A stretch of DNA of 64,000 nt from Crocinitomicaceae bacterium (GTDB lineage: Bacteria > Bacteroidota > Bacteroidia > Flavobacteriales_D > Crocinitomicaceae): assembly GCA_020436025.1 (NCBI GenBank), contig JAGQYP010000001.1, positions 1 through 64,000 of the forward strand, in the 5' to 3' direction. How positions within the stretch are numbered: position 1 is the stretch's first letter; every line of letters starts with the position of its first letter. Of this stretch, positions 16,962 to 25,553 are shown piece after piece. Position numbers and translations under genes: made by a program. The notes beneath the pieces are model-generated. The model was not told the DNA's origin. It saw only the letters and a program-made list of their open reading frames with translations, and ran no database searches.

Positions 16962-18515
16962 TTATTTCAATTTTATGCGATCACCCGGCTGCATTTTTTT
17001 CGGGTCGATACTTGGATTCAGCTTTTGTAAGACATCAAATGGTATGCCGTATTTTTGACTAATGGTCCACAAACTTTCCCCCGACTTTAAAGTATGATAG
17101 CTTGGAGTTCCTTCCTTTGGCTTGTAATCGCTTGGCGGACTTGTTTTGGTTGGTGTTGTGTTTTTGTTTTCCGTTTTTTCCGGGCTTGTCTTTTTCTCTG
17201 CTGGAGCCTTCTTTTTGCCATAAATGATCAGTTTCTGACCAATATTGATTCTAGTGGATCTTAAATTATTCCAGTTCATCAGACTCGAAACAGAAACCCC
17301 GTAACGTTGAGCAATCACTCCAAGATTTTCACCTGATCTCACGTAATGATATTGGGTCTCTTCGGATTGACCACCACTACTTACTTCTTCTGGGTGTGTC
17401 TCCACGTATTGCTTAATAACAAGACTGTCGAATCTATAAATACTGTCCTCCATTTCAATGAATTTTGGTATAAATTCTTTTGGAAGGACGATGCACCACG
17501 ATTCATCGTGTGTATGAGGCACATAGTTCTTTTTATACTGAGGATTTAGATGTTCCAAATCATCCATTTTCACATTCAACAGGGTATCCAAAGTTTTGAA
17601 TCTCAATGCTGCTTTCAAACAAACGGTATCCACTTCATAATGATAAACTCTAGCCTCCCTTGGTTTGATATTATGTTCTGCATGATAAGTCATCATGTAG
17701 GTCATAGCAATAAAACCTGGGACATATCCCTGAGTTTCTCTTGGGAGATATTCTCTGATTTCCCAATAAGTTGTTTTTCCACCCGATCTTCTAATGGCTT
17801 TATTTACATTTCCTGGTCCGGCATTGTATGCTGCTAGAGCCATGGACCAGTCATTATACATATTGTACAAAAACTTTAAATACCTACACGCTGCATCTGT
17901 CGCTTTAATGGGATCCATTCTCTCGTCGATGTAGGAGTTTTCTGTCAGACCAAAAGCCTTTCCTGTTCTGAACATGAATTGCCAGAGACCAACCGCCCCT
18001 GCTCGTGACTTAATTGTAGGTCTCAATCCAGATTCTATAATTGACAAATATTTAAGTTCGAGTGGCAAGTCGTATTTGTCCAACATTTCTTCGTACATCG
18101 GGAAATATAATTTTGATCTTCCTAATGCGAGAGCTGTAAATGTTCTTCTTTTCCTTGCAAAATATTTGACAACACTGATCACCTCATCATTCCAACCCAA
18201 CTGAAAAGGAGTAAGCGCATCTATGTTCTGAATCCTCATTTTGTAAATGGAGTCTGAAAATTCAGGTACATCTGACTCTTTATATCCTAGTTTTTTTATT
18301 ATTGAATCCGCGGAGGATTTACCGTAATATTCTTTATAAGATTGATAAATTGAGGAATCGATGATAGCAAGCATTTCCTTGTATTTTTCAATCCCTTCCG
18401 GCTTTTTTATTGAATCGGTTTTAAGAGAATCTACGTTTGTTTTGAGAGAATCCTCTATGGCCGACCAAGAGATCAGGTTAAAAAATACAAATCCGATAAG
18501 AATTAAGTGCTTCAA
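16962..18515 (-). CDS. mltD: membrane-bound lytic murein transglycosylase with two LysM domains (MltD-like)
   Basis: A 517-aa exported murein hydrolase. A signal peptide (residues 1-19) is followed by a family-1 SLT domain at about 130-250, with the catalytic glutamate in LSIIESGL and the motifs AVGLWQF and ALAAYNAGPGNV. Two LysM peptidoglycan-binding domains follow, near 395-437 (YVRSGENLGVIAQRYGV) and 473-517 (LKSGESLWTISQKYGI), separated by a Lys/Pro/Thr-rich linker. It cleaves glycan strands to 1,6-anhydro ends. It lies 2 nt after gatA and 1 nt before DUF4837, in the tatA operon. Confidence 0.93.
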   Translation of the reverse strand: MKHLILIGFVFFNLISWSAIEDSLKTNVDSLKTDSIKKPEGIEKYKEMLAIIDSSIYQSYKEYYGKSSADSIIKKLGYKESDVPEFSDSIYKMRIQNIDALTPFQLGWNDEVISVVKYFARKRRTFTALALGRSKLYFPMYEEMLDKYDLPLELKYLSIIESGLRPTIKSRAGAVGLWQFMFRTGKAFGLTENSYIDERMDPIKATDAACRYLKFLYNMYNDWSMALAAYNAGPGNVNKAIRRSGGKTTYWEIREYLPRETQGYVPGFIAMTYMMTYHAEHNIKPREARVYHYEVDTVCLKAALRFKTLDTLLNVKMDDLEHLNPQYKKNYVPHTHDESWCIVLPKEFIPKFIEMEDSIYRFDSLVIKQYVETHPEEVSSGGQSEETQYHYVRSGENLGVIAQRYGVSVSSLMNWNNLRSTRINIGQKLIIYGKKKAPAEKKTSPEKTENKNTTPTKTSPPSDYKPKEGTPSYHTLKSGESLWTISQKYGIPFDVLQKLNPSIDPKKMQPGDRIKLK

Positions 18516-18517
18516 AA

Positions 18518-19942
18518 TTAATCGATTATTGTTGTCAGATATTGTGCAAATGACAACAGGTTTTTTTCATCAAAATGATTTGCCATCAATTGCATTCCGT
18601 AAGGCAAATTATTAGAACTATGAGTTTTAAACGGAATAGAAATTGATGGATTGCCCGAAAGGTTAGAATGTACCGTATAAATATCTTGTAAATACATGGT
18701 AATTGGATCCTTTACAGCGTTCTTTTCAAAAGCTGTAGAAGGAGTTGTGGGCCCGATCAACATGTCAAAACTTTCAAAAATTTCATTTGTTTTATTTCGA
18801 ATCACCCTTCTCACCTTTTGACCTTTTGAATAATAGGCATCGTAAAACCCATGTGATAACACAAAAGTTCCAGTCATGATTCTTCTTTGAACTTCCGGAC
18901 CAAATCCTTCAGAGCGCGAAAGTTTATATATTTCATCAATCCCTTCTGCATTTTTAGACTGGTATCCGTAATGAACTCCATCGAATCGGGATAAATTAGA
19001 AGATGCTTCTGCAGTAGTTAAAACGTAATAGGTAGGAACCAATTTGTCTAAATAAGGGAAAGAAACTTCCTCAACTTCAAATCCTTTGGCCTTCAGTTTT
19101 TCAATCAGCTCAAGACAATTTGCCTTAATTTCCGAATCCAACCCTTCATCTTCCATGATTTCTTTGATATAGGCAATTCGCTTCACATCATGCTTACTCA
19201 AATCCGAAAGATCTGGAACTGATTTTAATGAAAGGGTACTATCAAATTCGTCTTTCCCACACATAATTTCAGTAACCAGTGCAGCATCATCAATAGAATT
19301 TGAAAATGGTCCGATTTGATCAAAAGAGGAGGCATAAGCTATTAAACCATATCTTGAAATTCGTCCATAAGTGGGTTTTAACCCAACGGTTCCAGTGAAA
19401 GATGCAGGTTGTCTGATTGACCCACCCGTATCTGACCCTAAAGCCACATGACACATTCCTGCCCCTACGGCCACCGCACTTCCTCCTGAAGATCCACCTG
19501 GTACAAAATTTTCATTCAAATGGTTAGAAACACTGCCAAATGCAGAATTCTCATTAGAAGATCCCATAGCGAATTCATCGCAATTTAGTCTGCCAATAAT
19601 GATGGCATCTTCAGATAGAAGACGATCAACGGCTGTAGCAGTAAACTGGGATTCAAATCCTTCTAAGATTTTAGATGATGCAGAAAATTTGTGGTTTTTA
19701 TAGGCAATATTGTCTTTCAATCCGATCACCATTCCAGCTAGTTTACCATGGGTTCCAGCTTTGATTTTTTGATCGATTTCTTTTGCCTTTACTTTCGCTT
19801 CTTCACCGTATACTTCGAGAAAAGCGTTCAAATGTTGATTGGAGGCAATTTTATCCAAAAAGGCATTCACAGTCTCTTCAACAGAGAGCTCACCCTTGTC
19901 AAATAACTCCTTTTGACTTGAAAAAGAACTATTTCGAACCAA
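18518..19942 (-). CDS. gatA: Asp-tRNA(Asn)/Glu-tRNA(Gln) amidotransferase subunit A
   Basis: A 474-aa amidase-signature enzyme of the GatCAB complex, which releases ammonia from glutamine to amidate Glu-tRNA(Gln) or Asp-tRNA(Asn). The catalytic triad is visible as Lys76 (GLKDN), Ser151 in GGSSGGS and Ser175 in DTGGSIRQ, at the family spacing. The only reasonable start is TTG 19942, 2 nt after the tatA stop; no in-frame ATG occurs before residue 71. A weak TTG start with close coupling suggests its level depends on tatA translation. gatB and gatC are not in the window. Confidence 0.93.
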   Translation of the reverse strand: MVRNSSFSSQKELFDKGELSVEETVNAFLDKIASNQHLNAFLEVYGEEAKVKAKEIDQKIKAGTHGKLAGMVIGLKDNIAYKNHKFSASSKILEGFESQFTATAVDRLLSEDAIIIGRLNCDEFAMGSSNENSAFGSVSNHLNENFVPGGSSGGSAVAVGAGMCHVALGSDTGGSIRQPASFTGTVGLKPTYGRISRYGLIAYASSFDQIGPFSNSIDDAALVTEIMCGKDEFDSTLSLKSVPDLSDLSKHDVKRIAYIKEIMEDEGLDSEIKANCLELIEKLKAKGFEVEEVSFPYLDKLVPTYYVLTTAEASSNLSRFDGVHYGYQSKNAEGIDEIYKLSRSEGFGPEVQRRIMTGTFVLSHGFYDAYYSKGQKVRRVIRNKTNEIFESFDMLIGPTTPSTAFEKNAVKDPITMYLQDIYTVHSNLSGNPSISIPFKTHSSNNLPYGMQLMANHFDEKNLLSFAQYLTTIID

Positions 19943-19944
19943 AA

Positions 19945-20121
19945 TTACTTTGCTTTTTTCTCTTCAGAAGACTCTTCCTCTCCTTTAGAAGCGTCCTTAA
20001 ACTCTTTAACGCCTTTACCAAGACCTCTCATTAACTCAGGGATCTTTCTACCTCCAAAAAGTAGTAAAACGATCGCAACGATCAAGATCACCTGCCAAGG
20101 ACCAAAAACTCCTAGTATCAT
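19945..20121 (-). CDS. tatA: twin-arginine translocase subunit TatA/TatE
   Basis: A 58-aa protein: a hydrophobic helix with the FGPWQ entry motif (residues 6-10), then LLLFGGRKIPELMRGLGKG (20-38), which is the TatA hinge and amphipathic helix, and an acidic/lysine tail. TatA forms the pore of the Sec-independent export path for folded proteins. It is the first gene of the operon running to 15932. The ATG at 20121 is preceded by a near-consensus promoter. At least one Tat substrate, the amidohydrolase at 1981, is in the window. Confidence 0.93.
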   Translation of the reverse strand: MILGVFGPWQVILIVAIVLLLFGGRKIPELMRGLGKGVKEFKDASKGEEESSEEKKAK

Positions 20122-20144
20122 ATCTTCATTTATTAATTGAACCG

Positions 20145-20174
20145 CAAATTTACGAAATTCTAAATGAAAACCAA
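20145..20174 (-). promoter_or_regulatory. promoter of the tatA-gatA-mltD operon
   Basis: On the minus strand TTG (20174-20172), a 19-nt spacer and TAAATTTG (20152-20145) fit the Bacteroidota promoter pattern; the -7 box ends 23 nt before the tatA ATG. Confidence 0.65.
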
Positions 20175-20231
20175 TGTTCTTGGGCCGACTATTATTAGGC
20201 TATTCAAGAGCTACAAAATAAAACACAAAAA

Positions 20232-20265
20232 AAGCCCTGTTTCACTTTTGAGATCAACAGGGCTT
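20232..20265 (-). terminator. intrinsic terminator of the T9SS cargo gene 20286-22187
   Basis: A 10-bp perfect stem AAGCCCTGTT/AACAGGGCTT with a 14-nt loop, followed on the minus strand by a run of T. It lies 20 nt after the stop codon. Confidence 0.8.
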
Positions 20266-20285
20266 GAAGGTTAGGTTTATCGCGT

Positions 20286-22187
20286 TTATTTTACTACTAC
20301 CATCTTTTTAGTTAAAGATTCTCCACCTGCAGTTAAGGTATAAAAATATACTCCTTCACTGAATTCATTGGCGTCCAATTGAATTTGATTTTGTCCGGCA
20401 GACTGAATCCCTAATTCCATTTCTTTCACCACTTTACCAGCCAAATCTCTAATAGTGAACGTACATGGTTCATTTGATTTCAAATTGAAATTAATGCGTG
20501 TGTTCTGGTCGAACGGATTGGGGATGTTTTGATCTAGAGAAGAAATTTTATCAGATTGAATTAGATCTTTAACTCCTAGAAAGGCACAATTAGCTGTGTC
20601 TTCACAAACCACCATCTCAGCAATAATTGGAGCTTCCAAATAGGGTCCGCTCATTGTACTCGATCCATCAAAGGTAACCAGCAAACCAATTACATTTTGG
20701 TATTGTGCTCCCTCCAAAAATCTTGCTTCACCGTCGTTATCTACAATTAAATAGTCCACTACATCTCCGCTATTGATGACAACAGGAGTTGTAAATGCCA
20801 CAGGTTGTCTGGCACCGTAAAATGAGGGATCCACTGTAAACAACTCAGAAGCAACCTGAGTGCCGTTTACCAGAATTATTGCTTCCATGGGGACTTGGTT
20901 ATTGATACTAGTATCTTGGAAGGCTACACGAATACCCACAATGGTTTCAGTTGTTGAGCAAGTAGAAATTACTTCACCCCCAAAACCAACGCGCACGGGT
21001 GGAGTTTGCCAGACCCAATTCGAACCCGATTGAACACCTGTTATTGTTGACCCTCCAGTAGAATAAGCGTCCTGGGTCACTTCGATTTCCACCTCCATGG
21101 TATCCATTATGCACATTTGAGCGGTATCTGTGCCAAAAATACTATAAGAATACGTTCCAATACTGGAAGGCATTTGAGCTCCAGCTTCCATCCGGCTAGA
21201 AAATGATCCATTCGTTACTGTTTGAGCTGTACTTTGAGCAAAAGGAACGCCATTTTGAAGCACATTTAGTTTTGCATCTGTCCAGTTCGAATATCCGATA
21301 TTCTCAAGATAGGCAGACCAAGTCAATGTGGTGTTTGCGGCGGCATGAGATGGTATTTTTTGAAATCCTCCAAAATACCCAAAGTTGGTCAAGTCTGCCG
21401 TCCAATTCAACGAATCCAAATTTGCATGATGCTGGTAAGTCTCATAAATTTCAAGATCGTCAATTTGCCAATAATAGTGTGACGCATTATTCGAAGAACC
21501 AGAAATACCCCATCTGAATCTAATTTGTGTATTTGCCGGATTGCCTGCAATTGCATTCGTAATATTGATGTATTCTGTAAGCAATCCCGATCCATCATTT
21601 ACAGGTATATCAGCATCAAGAATAAATGTTGCTGCTGTATTATTGAAACCATCAGTTGAAACATCTAAAAAAAGATGGTTTTGTGCCGAGGAACAGCAGA
21701 TCCTGAAGCTATGTTCAAATTTTACCGAGACATTTGCATATCCGTTCAAATTGTATACCGGTGATACTGCTTCGGCTTGGAAAGACTCTACCGTTAAAGG
21801 AGGGCCTCCTAAACCATTAAAATAGTCTCCATCCAGCATTAAAAACCCATCGTTAACACTTGAAGAAGAGATGATTTCTGATGGGTCAGAAAAATTTCCA
21901 TTGGGACCATCTAGGTCATGCAGCCATATTTGATTGGCAGAATATGTAGCTAAAGAAGATCCGGCTCCTGTTCTTGTCCATCCATTGCTAAACGGATTGG
22001 AAAAAGTTTCTGAGTAGATAATATTCTGTGTACATCTAGAACCCCCTAAATTCATTTCTCTTGGCTGATAGATGGATTTAGACAATTGAGAGTTTAAGTT
22101 TAAGGTTGTAGGTCCATTTGTGTTTTCTTGGGCATTTAGCACCATTGATGACAAAATGCTTGCCACCAGAAAGTAGATTTTTTTCAT
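20286..22187 (-). CDS. T9SS type A sorting domain protein (secreted)
   Basis: A 633-aa exported protein: signal peptide 1-19 (ending VLNAQ), a beta-rich jelly-roll-like region (about 55-255) containing FSNPFSNGWTRTG and WLHDLDGPNG, further beta domains, and a C-terminal type A sorting domain of about 75 residues (DQNIPNPFDQNTRINFNL ... GVYFYTLTAG ... KKMVVVK). The type A domain directs passage through the type IX secretion pore and attachment to the cell surface. The middle has no catalytic motif that I recognise. It is a full-length paralogue of the 22770-24641 protein, with collinear similarity throughout, and is followed by a strong terminator. Confidence 0.88.
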   Translation of the reverse strand: MKKIYFLVASILSSMVLNAQENTNGPTTLNLNSQLSKSIYQPREMNLGGSRCTQNIIYSETFSNPFSNGWTRTGAGSSLATYSANQIWLHDLDGPNGNFSDPSEIISSSSVNDGFLMLDGDYFNGLGGPPLTVESFQAEAVSPVYNLNGYANVSVKFEHSFRICCSSAQNHLFLDVSTDGFNNTAATFILDADIPVNDGSGLLTEYINITNAIAGNPANTQIRFRWGISGSSNNASHYYWQIDDLEIYETYQHHANLDSLNWTADLTNFGYFGGFQKIPSHAAANTTLTWSAYLENIGYSNWTDAKLNVLQNGVPFAQSTAQTVTNGSFSSRMEAGAQMPSSIGTYSYSIFGTDTAQMCIMDTMEVEIEVTQDAYSTGGSTITGVQSGSNWVWQTPPVRVGFGGEVISTCSTTETIVGIRVAFQDTSINNQVPMEAIILVNGTQVASELFTVDPSFYGARQPVAFTTPVVINSGDVVDYLIVDNDGEARFLEGAQYQNVIGLLVTFDGSSTMSGPYLEAPIIAEMVVCEDTANCAFLGVKDLIQSDKISSLDQNIPNPFDQNTRINFNLKSNEPCTFTIRDLAGKVVKEMELGIQSAGQNQIQLDANEFSEGVYFYTLTAGGESLTKKMVVVK

Positions 22188-22279
22188 AACATTTAGATTA
22201 TTAAGTTTTAAGTAAGGTAGGAAACAAATAATCCAAAAAGGTTAGCAAAAATTCTAGGTTTCAGAAATAATATACACTT

Positions 22280-22717
22280 CTACGAAAGCATAAGAAAAAG
22301 ATAAATAACAATAGCGAATCTTAAAGCTTTCCCAACTAGTACAAGAAGCATGGTTTTAAAGAAATTGGTTTTATTAGATCCTAATAGAAATGTTCCCGCA
22401 TCACCCAAAATAGGCACCCAAGCGAAGAGTGCGATCCAAATACCATATTTCTGAAAAAAATGATGGGATTTCTTAATGTTTTTCTCTTTAATTTTAAGTT
22501 TCCGCAGGGCCTTTTCGTATTCAATCATTCTCCCCATTCCGTATGTGACTGTGGAGCCCAATGTATTACCTGAAGTGGCAACTAAAAAACAAATCCAGGG
22601 GTCGTAACCTGCAATGAGCAGACCTGTAAGAATAAATTCAGAAGAGAAAGGAAGGATCGTGGCAGCTAGAAAAGTGCCAAAAAAAAGACCGAGATATCCA
22701 AGTTCAATCCATTCCAT
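22280..22717 (-). CDS. YqaA/DedA-type VTT-domain membrane protein
   Basis: A 145-aa inner-membrane protein of the YqaA (short DedA/SNARE-associated, VTT) family. The pattern LPFSSEFILTGLLIAGY, the SGNTLGSTVTYGMGR motif near residues 49-63 and FAWVPILGDAGTFLLG (97-112) are typical. DedA-type proteins are linked to lipid scrambling and envelope homeostasis; the short YqaA form is less studied. Its ATG lies immediately after the T-run of the terminator of the upstream T9SS gene, leaving no normal leader. It would need terminator read-through or an unusual start, unless a promoter lies inside the hairpin. Confidence 0.8.
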   Translation of the reverse strand: MEWIELGYLGLFFGTFLAATILPFSSEFILTGLLIAGYDPWICFLVATSGNTLGSTVTYGMGRMIEYEKALRKLKIKEKNIKKSHHFFQKYGIWIALFAWVPILGDAGTFLLGSNKTNFFKTMLLVLVGKALRFAIVIYLFLMLS

Positions 22718-22719
22718 AA

Positions 22720-22749
22720 AAAAACCCCGACGTAAATGTCGGGGTTTTT
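22720..22749 (-). terminator. intrinsic terminator of T9SS cargo gene 22770-24641
   Basis: A 12-bp perfect stem (AAAAACCCCGAC/GTCGGGGTTTTT) with a 6-nt loop; on the minus strand it ends in a T-run that touches the ATG of the YqaA gene at 22717. Confidence 0.85.
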
Positions 22750-22769
22750 CTTAAGATATTTTGAAATGA

Positions 22770-24641
22770 TTATTTAGTAACAACCATTTTCTTAGTCATC
22801 TTGTTAGCTCCTGCAGTAAGAGTATAGAAATAAATTCCTTTGTTAAACTCATTTGCATTCAACTCGATTTGGTGTTGTCCAGCACCTCTTGATCCAAGAT
22901 CAATAGTTTTAACAACTTTACCAGTTACATCAACAACTTCGAAAGAACACATTTCGCTGTTAGCCAAAGTGAATTTGATAGTTGTGTTGTTATCGAATGG
23001 GTTTGGCCAGTTTTGACCCAAAGTGTTGATTGAACTTTCGTTCTCGTCAACAGAAACCATTCCTTCCCAAGTAACCATACCGATCATTGCTGGTGCCTCA
23101 AGATATGGACCAGACATTACGTTGGATCCGTCATAAGTAACCAAAAGACCAATGTGGTAAGCGTCAGTTCCAGACTCGATGAATCTTCCTTCAGCATCAG
23201 AATCCACAACTAAGAAATCAACAACGTCTCCAGCAGACAATTGAACTTGAGCGTCTAATTGAACATATTGAGGAACACCCATGTTGTTTCCGTCAACTGT
23301 AAATTGCTTAGTAGCAACTTCAGTTCCGTTAACAAGGATTACAACTTCCATTGGAGCAAATGCATTCTTAGAAGTATCTTGGAATACAACTCTAACACCG
23401 TTGATAGCTTCGTTAGCAGCAGTTGTGATAATCTCACCACCGAAACCAACTCTTACAGGTTGAGTAGTCCAGTTCCAGTTAGTACCTGATTGGATACCAG
23501 TTTGAACAGAACCTCCAGTAGAGTACTCATCTTCAGTTACTTCAATAGTGAAAGTAGCTGAATCCATCAAATCCATAGTTTGATCTGCGATACCAGTTAC
23601 AGTATAAGTATATAAACCTTGAGTAGTTGGCATTGTAGCAGCAGCAGTAAATTTAGCAGAAAGAGATCCTGCGTTTACTGATTGACCTGTACCAGTTGCG
23701 AAAGTAGAACCGTTTTGATCAACTTTCATTTGCGCGTTAGTCCAGTTACCTGCACCTAAGTTATCCATGTAACCAGTCCAAGACAAAGTAGTTACACCAG
23801 CAGCATAAGAAGGAATCTTTTGGAATCCACCGAAATCACCGTAGTTAGTAACATCAGCAGACCAGTTTAAAGTATCCAACTGTCCGTGGTTTGTCCAAGT
23901 CTCATAAACAACTACATCATCAATTTGCCAGAAATAGTGAGAAGCATTGTTAGATGAACCGTTTGTTCCCCATCTAAATCTAATTTGAGTATTTGCCGGG
24001 TTACCAGCAATATCATTAGTAATGTTAATGAAGTGTTGTCTAGTACCAGAAGTTACGTTAATTGGAGCATCAGCATAAGTTACATCATAAGTAGCTGCAA
24101 CGTTAGCAAATCCATCTGTAGAAACTTCCATCCATAATTGTGGCTCAGCAGATGAACAACACAATCTATATGATTGGTAGAAAGAAACAGAAACGTTAGA
24201 AATTCCATTTAAGTTATACACTGGAGAAACTAAGTTCGCATTGTAAGACTCAACTGATGAAGGAGGTCCTCCAGTTCCGTTGAAGAAATCCCCATCTAAA
24301 ATCATGAAACCATCACCAACAGTTGGAGATTGAATGATTTGAGAGTTGTCTGAGTAATATCCATCAGGACCGTTTGTATCGTGCAACCACAATTGAGCAG
24401 CAGAATAAGATCCTCCTGATGAACCAGGTCCTGAAGTTGTCCATGAACCGATGCTTGAGAAAGTTTCAGTTGAAATTGGATCTCCAGGTGCTCTATTTCC
24501 TGAATTTACAGCCGATCTAGGCATGAATTCAGTCTTAGAAAGTGCTTTATCGTTGGTAAGAACTGCAGGTCCTTCAACATTTTGTTGAGCAAAAGCAGTA
24601 CCAATCAAGAAAGCAGGCAATAATAAGTAACCTTTTTTCAT
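22770..24641 (-). CDS. T9SS type A sorting domain protein (secreted), paralogue
   Basis: A 623-aa exported protein, collinear with the 20286-22187 protein: signal peptide 1-18 (ending GTAFA), the jelly-roll-like segment with FSSIGSWTTSG and WLHDTNGPDG, the VRVGFGGEI block, and a C-terminal type A sorting domain (LGQNWPNPFDNNTTIKF ... KGIYFYTLTAG ... KKMVVTK). The binding target or substrate is unknown. Its codon choice seems biased to C-ending AAC, TTC and GAC compared with the paralogue, which hints at higher expression (by eye only). It is preceded by a possible promoter near 24675-24703 and ends in a very strong terminator. Confidence 0.88.
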   Translation of the reverse strand: MKKGYLLLPAFLIGTAFAQQNVEGPAVLTNDKALSKTEFMPRSAVNSGNRAPGDPISTETFSSIGSWTTSGPGSSGGSYSAAQLWLHDTNGPDGYYSDNSQIIQSPTVGDGFMILDGDFFNGTGGPPSSVESYNANLVSPVYNLNGISNVSVSFYQSYRLCCSSAEPQLWMEVSTDGFANVAATYDVTYADAPINVTSGTRQHFINITNDIAGNPANTQIRFRWGTNGSSNNASHYFWQIDDVVVYETWTNHGQLDTLNWSADVTNYGDFGGFQKIPSYAAGVTTLSWTGYMDNLGAGNWTNAQMKVDQNGSTFATGTGQSVNAGSLSAKFTAAATMPTTQGLYTYTVTGIADQTMDLMDSATFTIEVTEDEYSTGGSVQTGIQSGTNWNWTTQPVRVGFGGEIITTAANEAINGVRVVFQDTSKNAFAPMEVVILVNGTEVATKQFTVDGNNMGVPQYVQLDAQVQLSAGDVVDFLVVDSDAEGRFIESGTDAYHIGLLVTYDGSNVMSGPYLEAPAMIGMVTWEGMVSVDENESSINTLGQNWPNPFDNNTTIKFTLANSEMCSFEVVDVTGKVVKTIDLGSRGAGQHQIELNANEFNKGIYFYTLTAGANKMTKKMVVTK

Positions 24642-24674
24642 AATAATACAGAATTTAATTAATTTTTAACCGAC

Positions 24675-24703
24675 GCAATATATGAAAATTTTCAGTAATA
24701 CAA
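24675..24703 (-). promoter_or_regulatory. possible promoter of the T9SS cargo gene 22770-24641
   Basis: On the minus strand TTG, 18 nt, then TATATTGC, which resembles TAnnTTTG with one deviation; the start codon is about 34 nt downstream. Confidence 0.35.
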
Positions 24704-24770
24704 TAGCATTTGATATTCCTTATTGATTTAAATGGTGATTTTATTTACTCATTGACAAAAATCTGTTAAA

Positions 24771-25553
24771 TCATTTAATATCATTGAGAAAGCCTAGCTG
24801 ATTTCTAATTTGATTTACATTTTCAGAATCGATATTCACTTCAAAAATTCCTTCTCTTCCATTTTGAAACTGAGCCACCACTTCTCCTAGGGGATTTACC
24901 ACTTTTGAGTCCCCATTATAGACTATATCGTTGCCATCTATACCAACTCTGTTAACCCCAACACTATAAGACAAATTTTCGATAGCTCTAGCTTCTAATA
25001 GCTTATTCCAATGAGAAATTCTTTTTTGCGGCCAATTGGCAACATACACTAACAAATCATAATGAGGTTCTTGATTGGTTGTTTGAATTCTAGAAAGTTC
25101 TGGAAATCTCAAATCGTAACATATCAGAGGCAGGATTCTCCATTCATTGAACAGAAAAACGTGTTTCTCATTTCCCGAAGTGAATTTTAAATTTTCCTTT
25201 GCTAGGGAGAACAAATAGTTTTTATTGTAGTACCCCAATAAATTCCCCTTGTCCACAAACACTAATCGATTGTAATAAGCTGATCCTTCTTGAATAATCA
25301 AGGATGTAATAATTCCGATTTGGAATTTGTTCGAAATCTCTGTTAACCAATTTACTGATGAACTGTTTTCCCAATTTTCTGCAAGTCTTTCGGGGTTTGT
25401 TGAAAAACCAGTATTGAACATTTCAGGCAATATTAAAAGACCATTTTCTTGGAAATCTGTGTTTTGAAATAGGTCGCCCAAATATTTTTTGTTCGCCTCC
25501 TTGTCTTCCCATATCTGGTTGACTTGTGCTATGTAAAGAGTTAAATTTGGCAT
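24771..25553 (-). CDS. nitrilase-superfamily omega-amidase (YafV-like)
   Basis: A 260-aa carbon-nitrogen hydrolase with the complete Glu-Lys-Cys triad: Glu44 (ILPEMFNTGF), Lys111 (YYNKNYLFSLAKE) and Cys145 (LICYDLRFPE). The NKxxLF-A-E signature around the lysine and the 260-residue length fit omega-amidases, which hydrolyse alpha-ketoglutaramate to 2-oxoglutarate. Its start overlaps the end of the aminotransferase gene by 13 nt. That pairing supports a glutamine transaminase/omega-amidase unit, as in YbdL/YafV methionine salvage. Confidence 0.87.
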   Translation of the reverse strand: MPNLTLYIAQVNQIWEDKEANKKYLGDLFQNTDFQENGLLILPEMFNTGFSTNPERLAENWENSSSVNWLTEISNKFQIGIITSLIIQEGSAYYNRLVFVDKGNLLGYYNKNYLFSLAKENLKFTSGNEKHVFLFNEWRILPLICYDLRFPELSRIQTTNQEPHYDLLVYVANWPQKRISHWNKLLEARAIENLSYSVGVNRVGIDGNDIVYNGDSKVVNPLGEVVAQFQNGREGIFEVNIDSENVNQIRNQLGFLNDIK

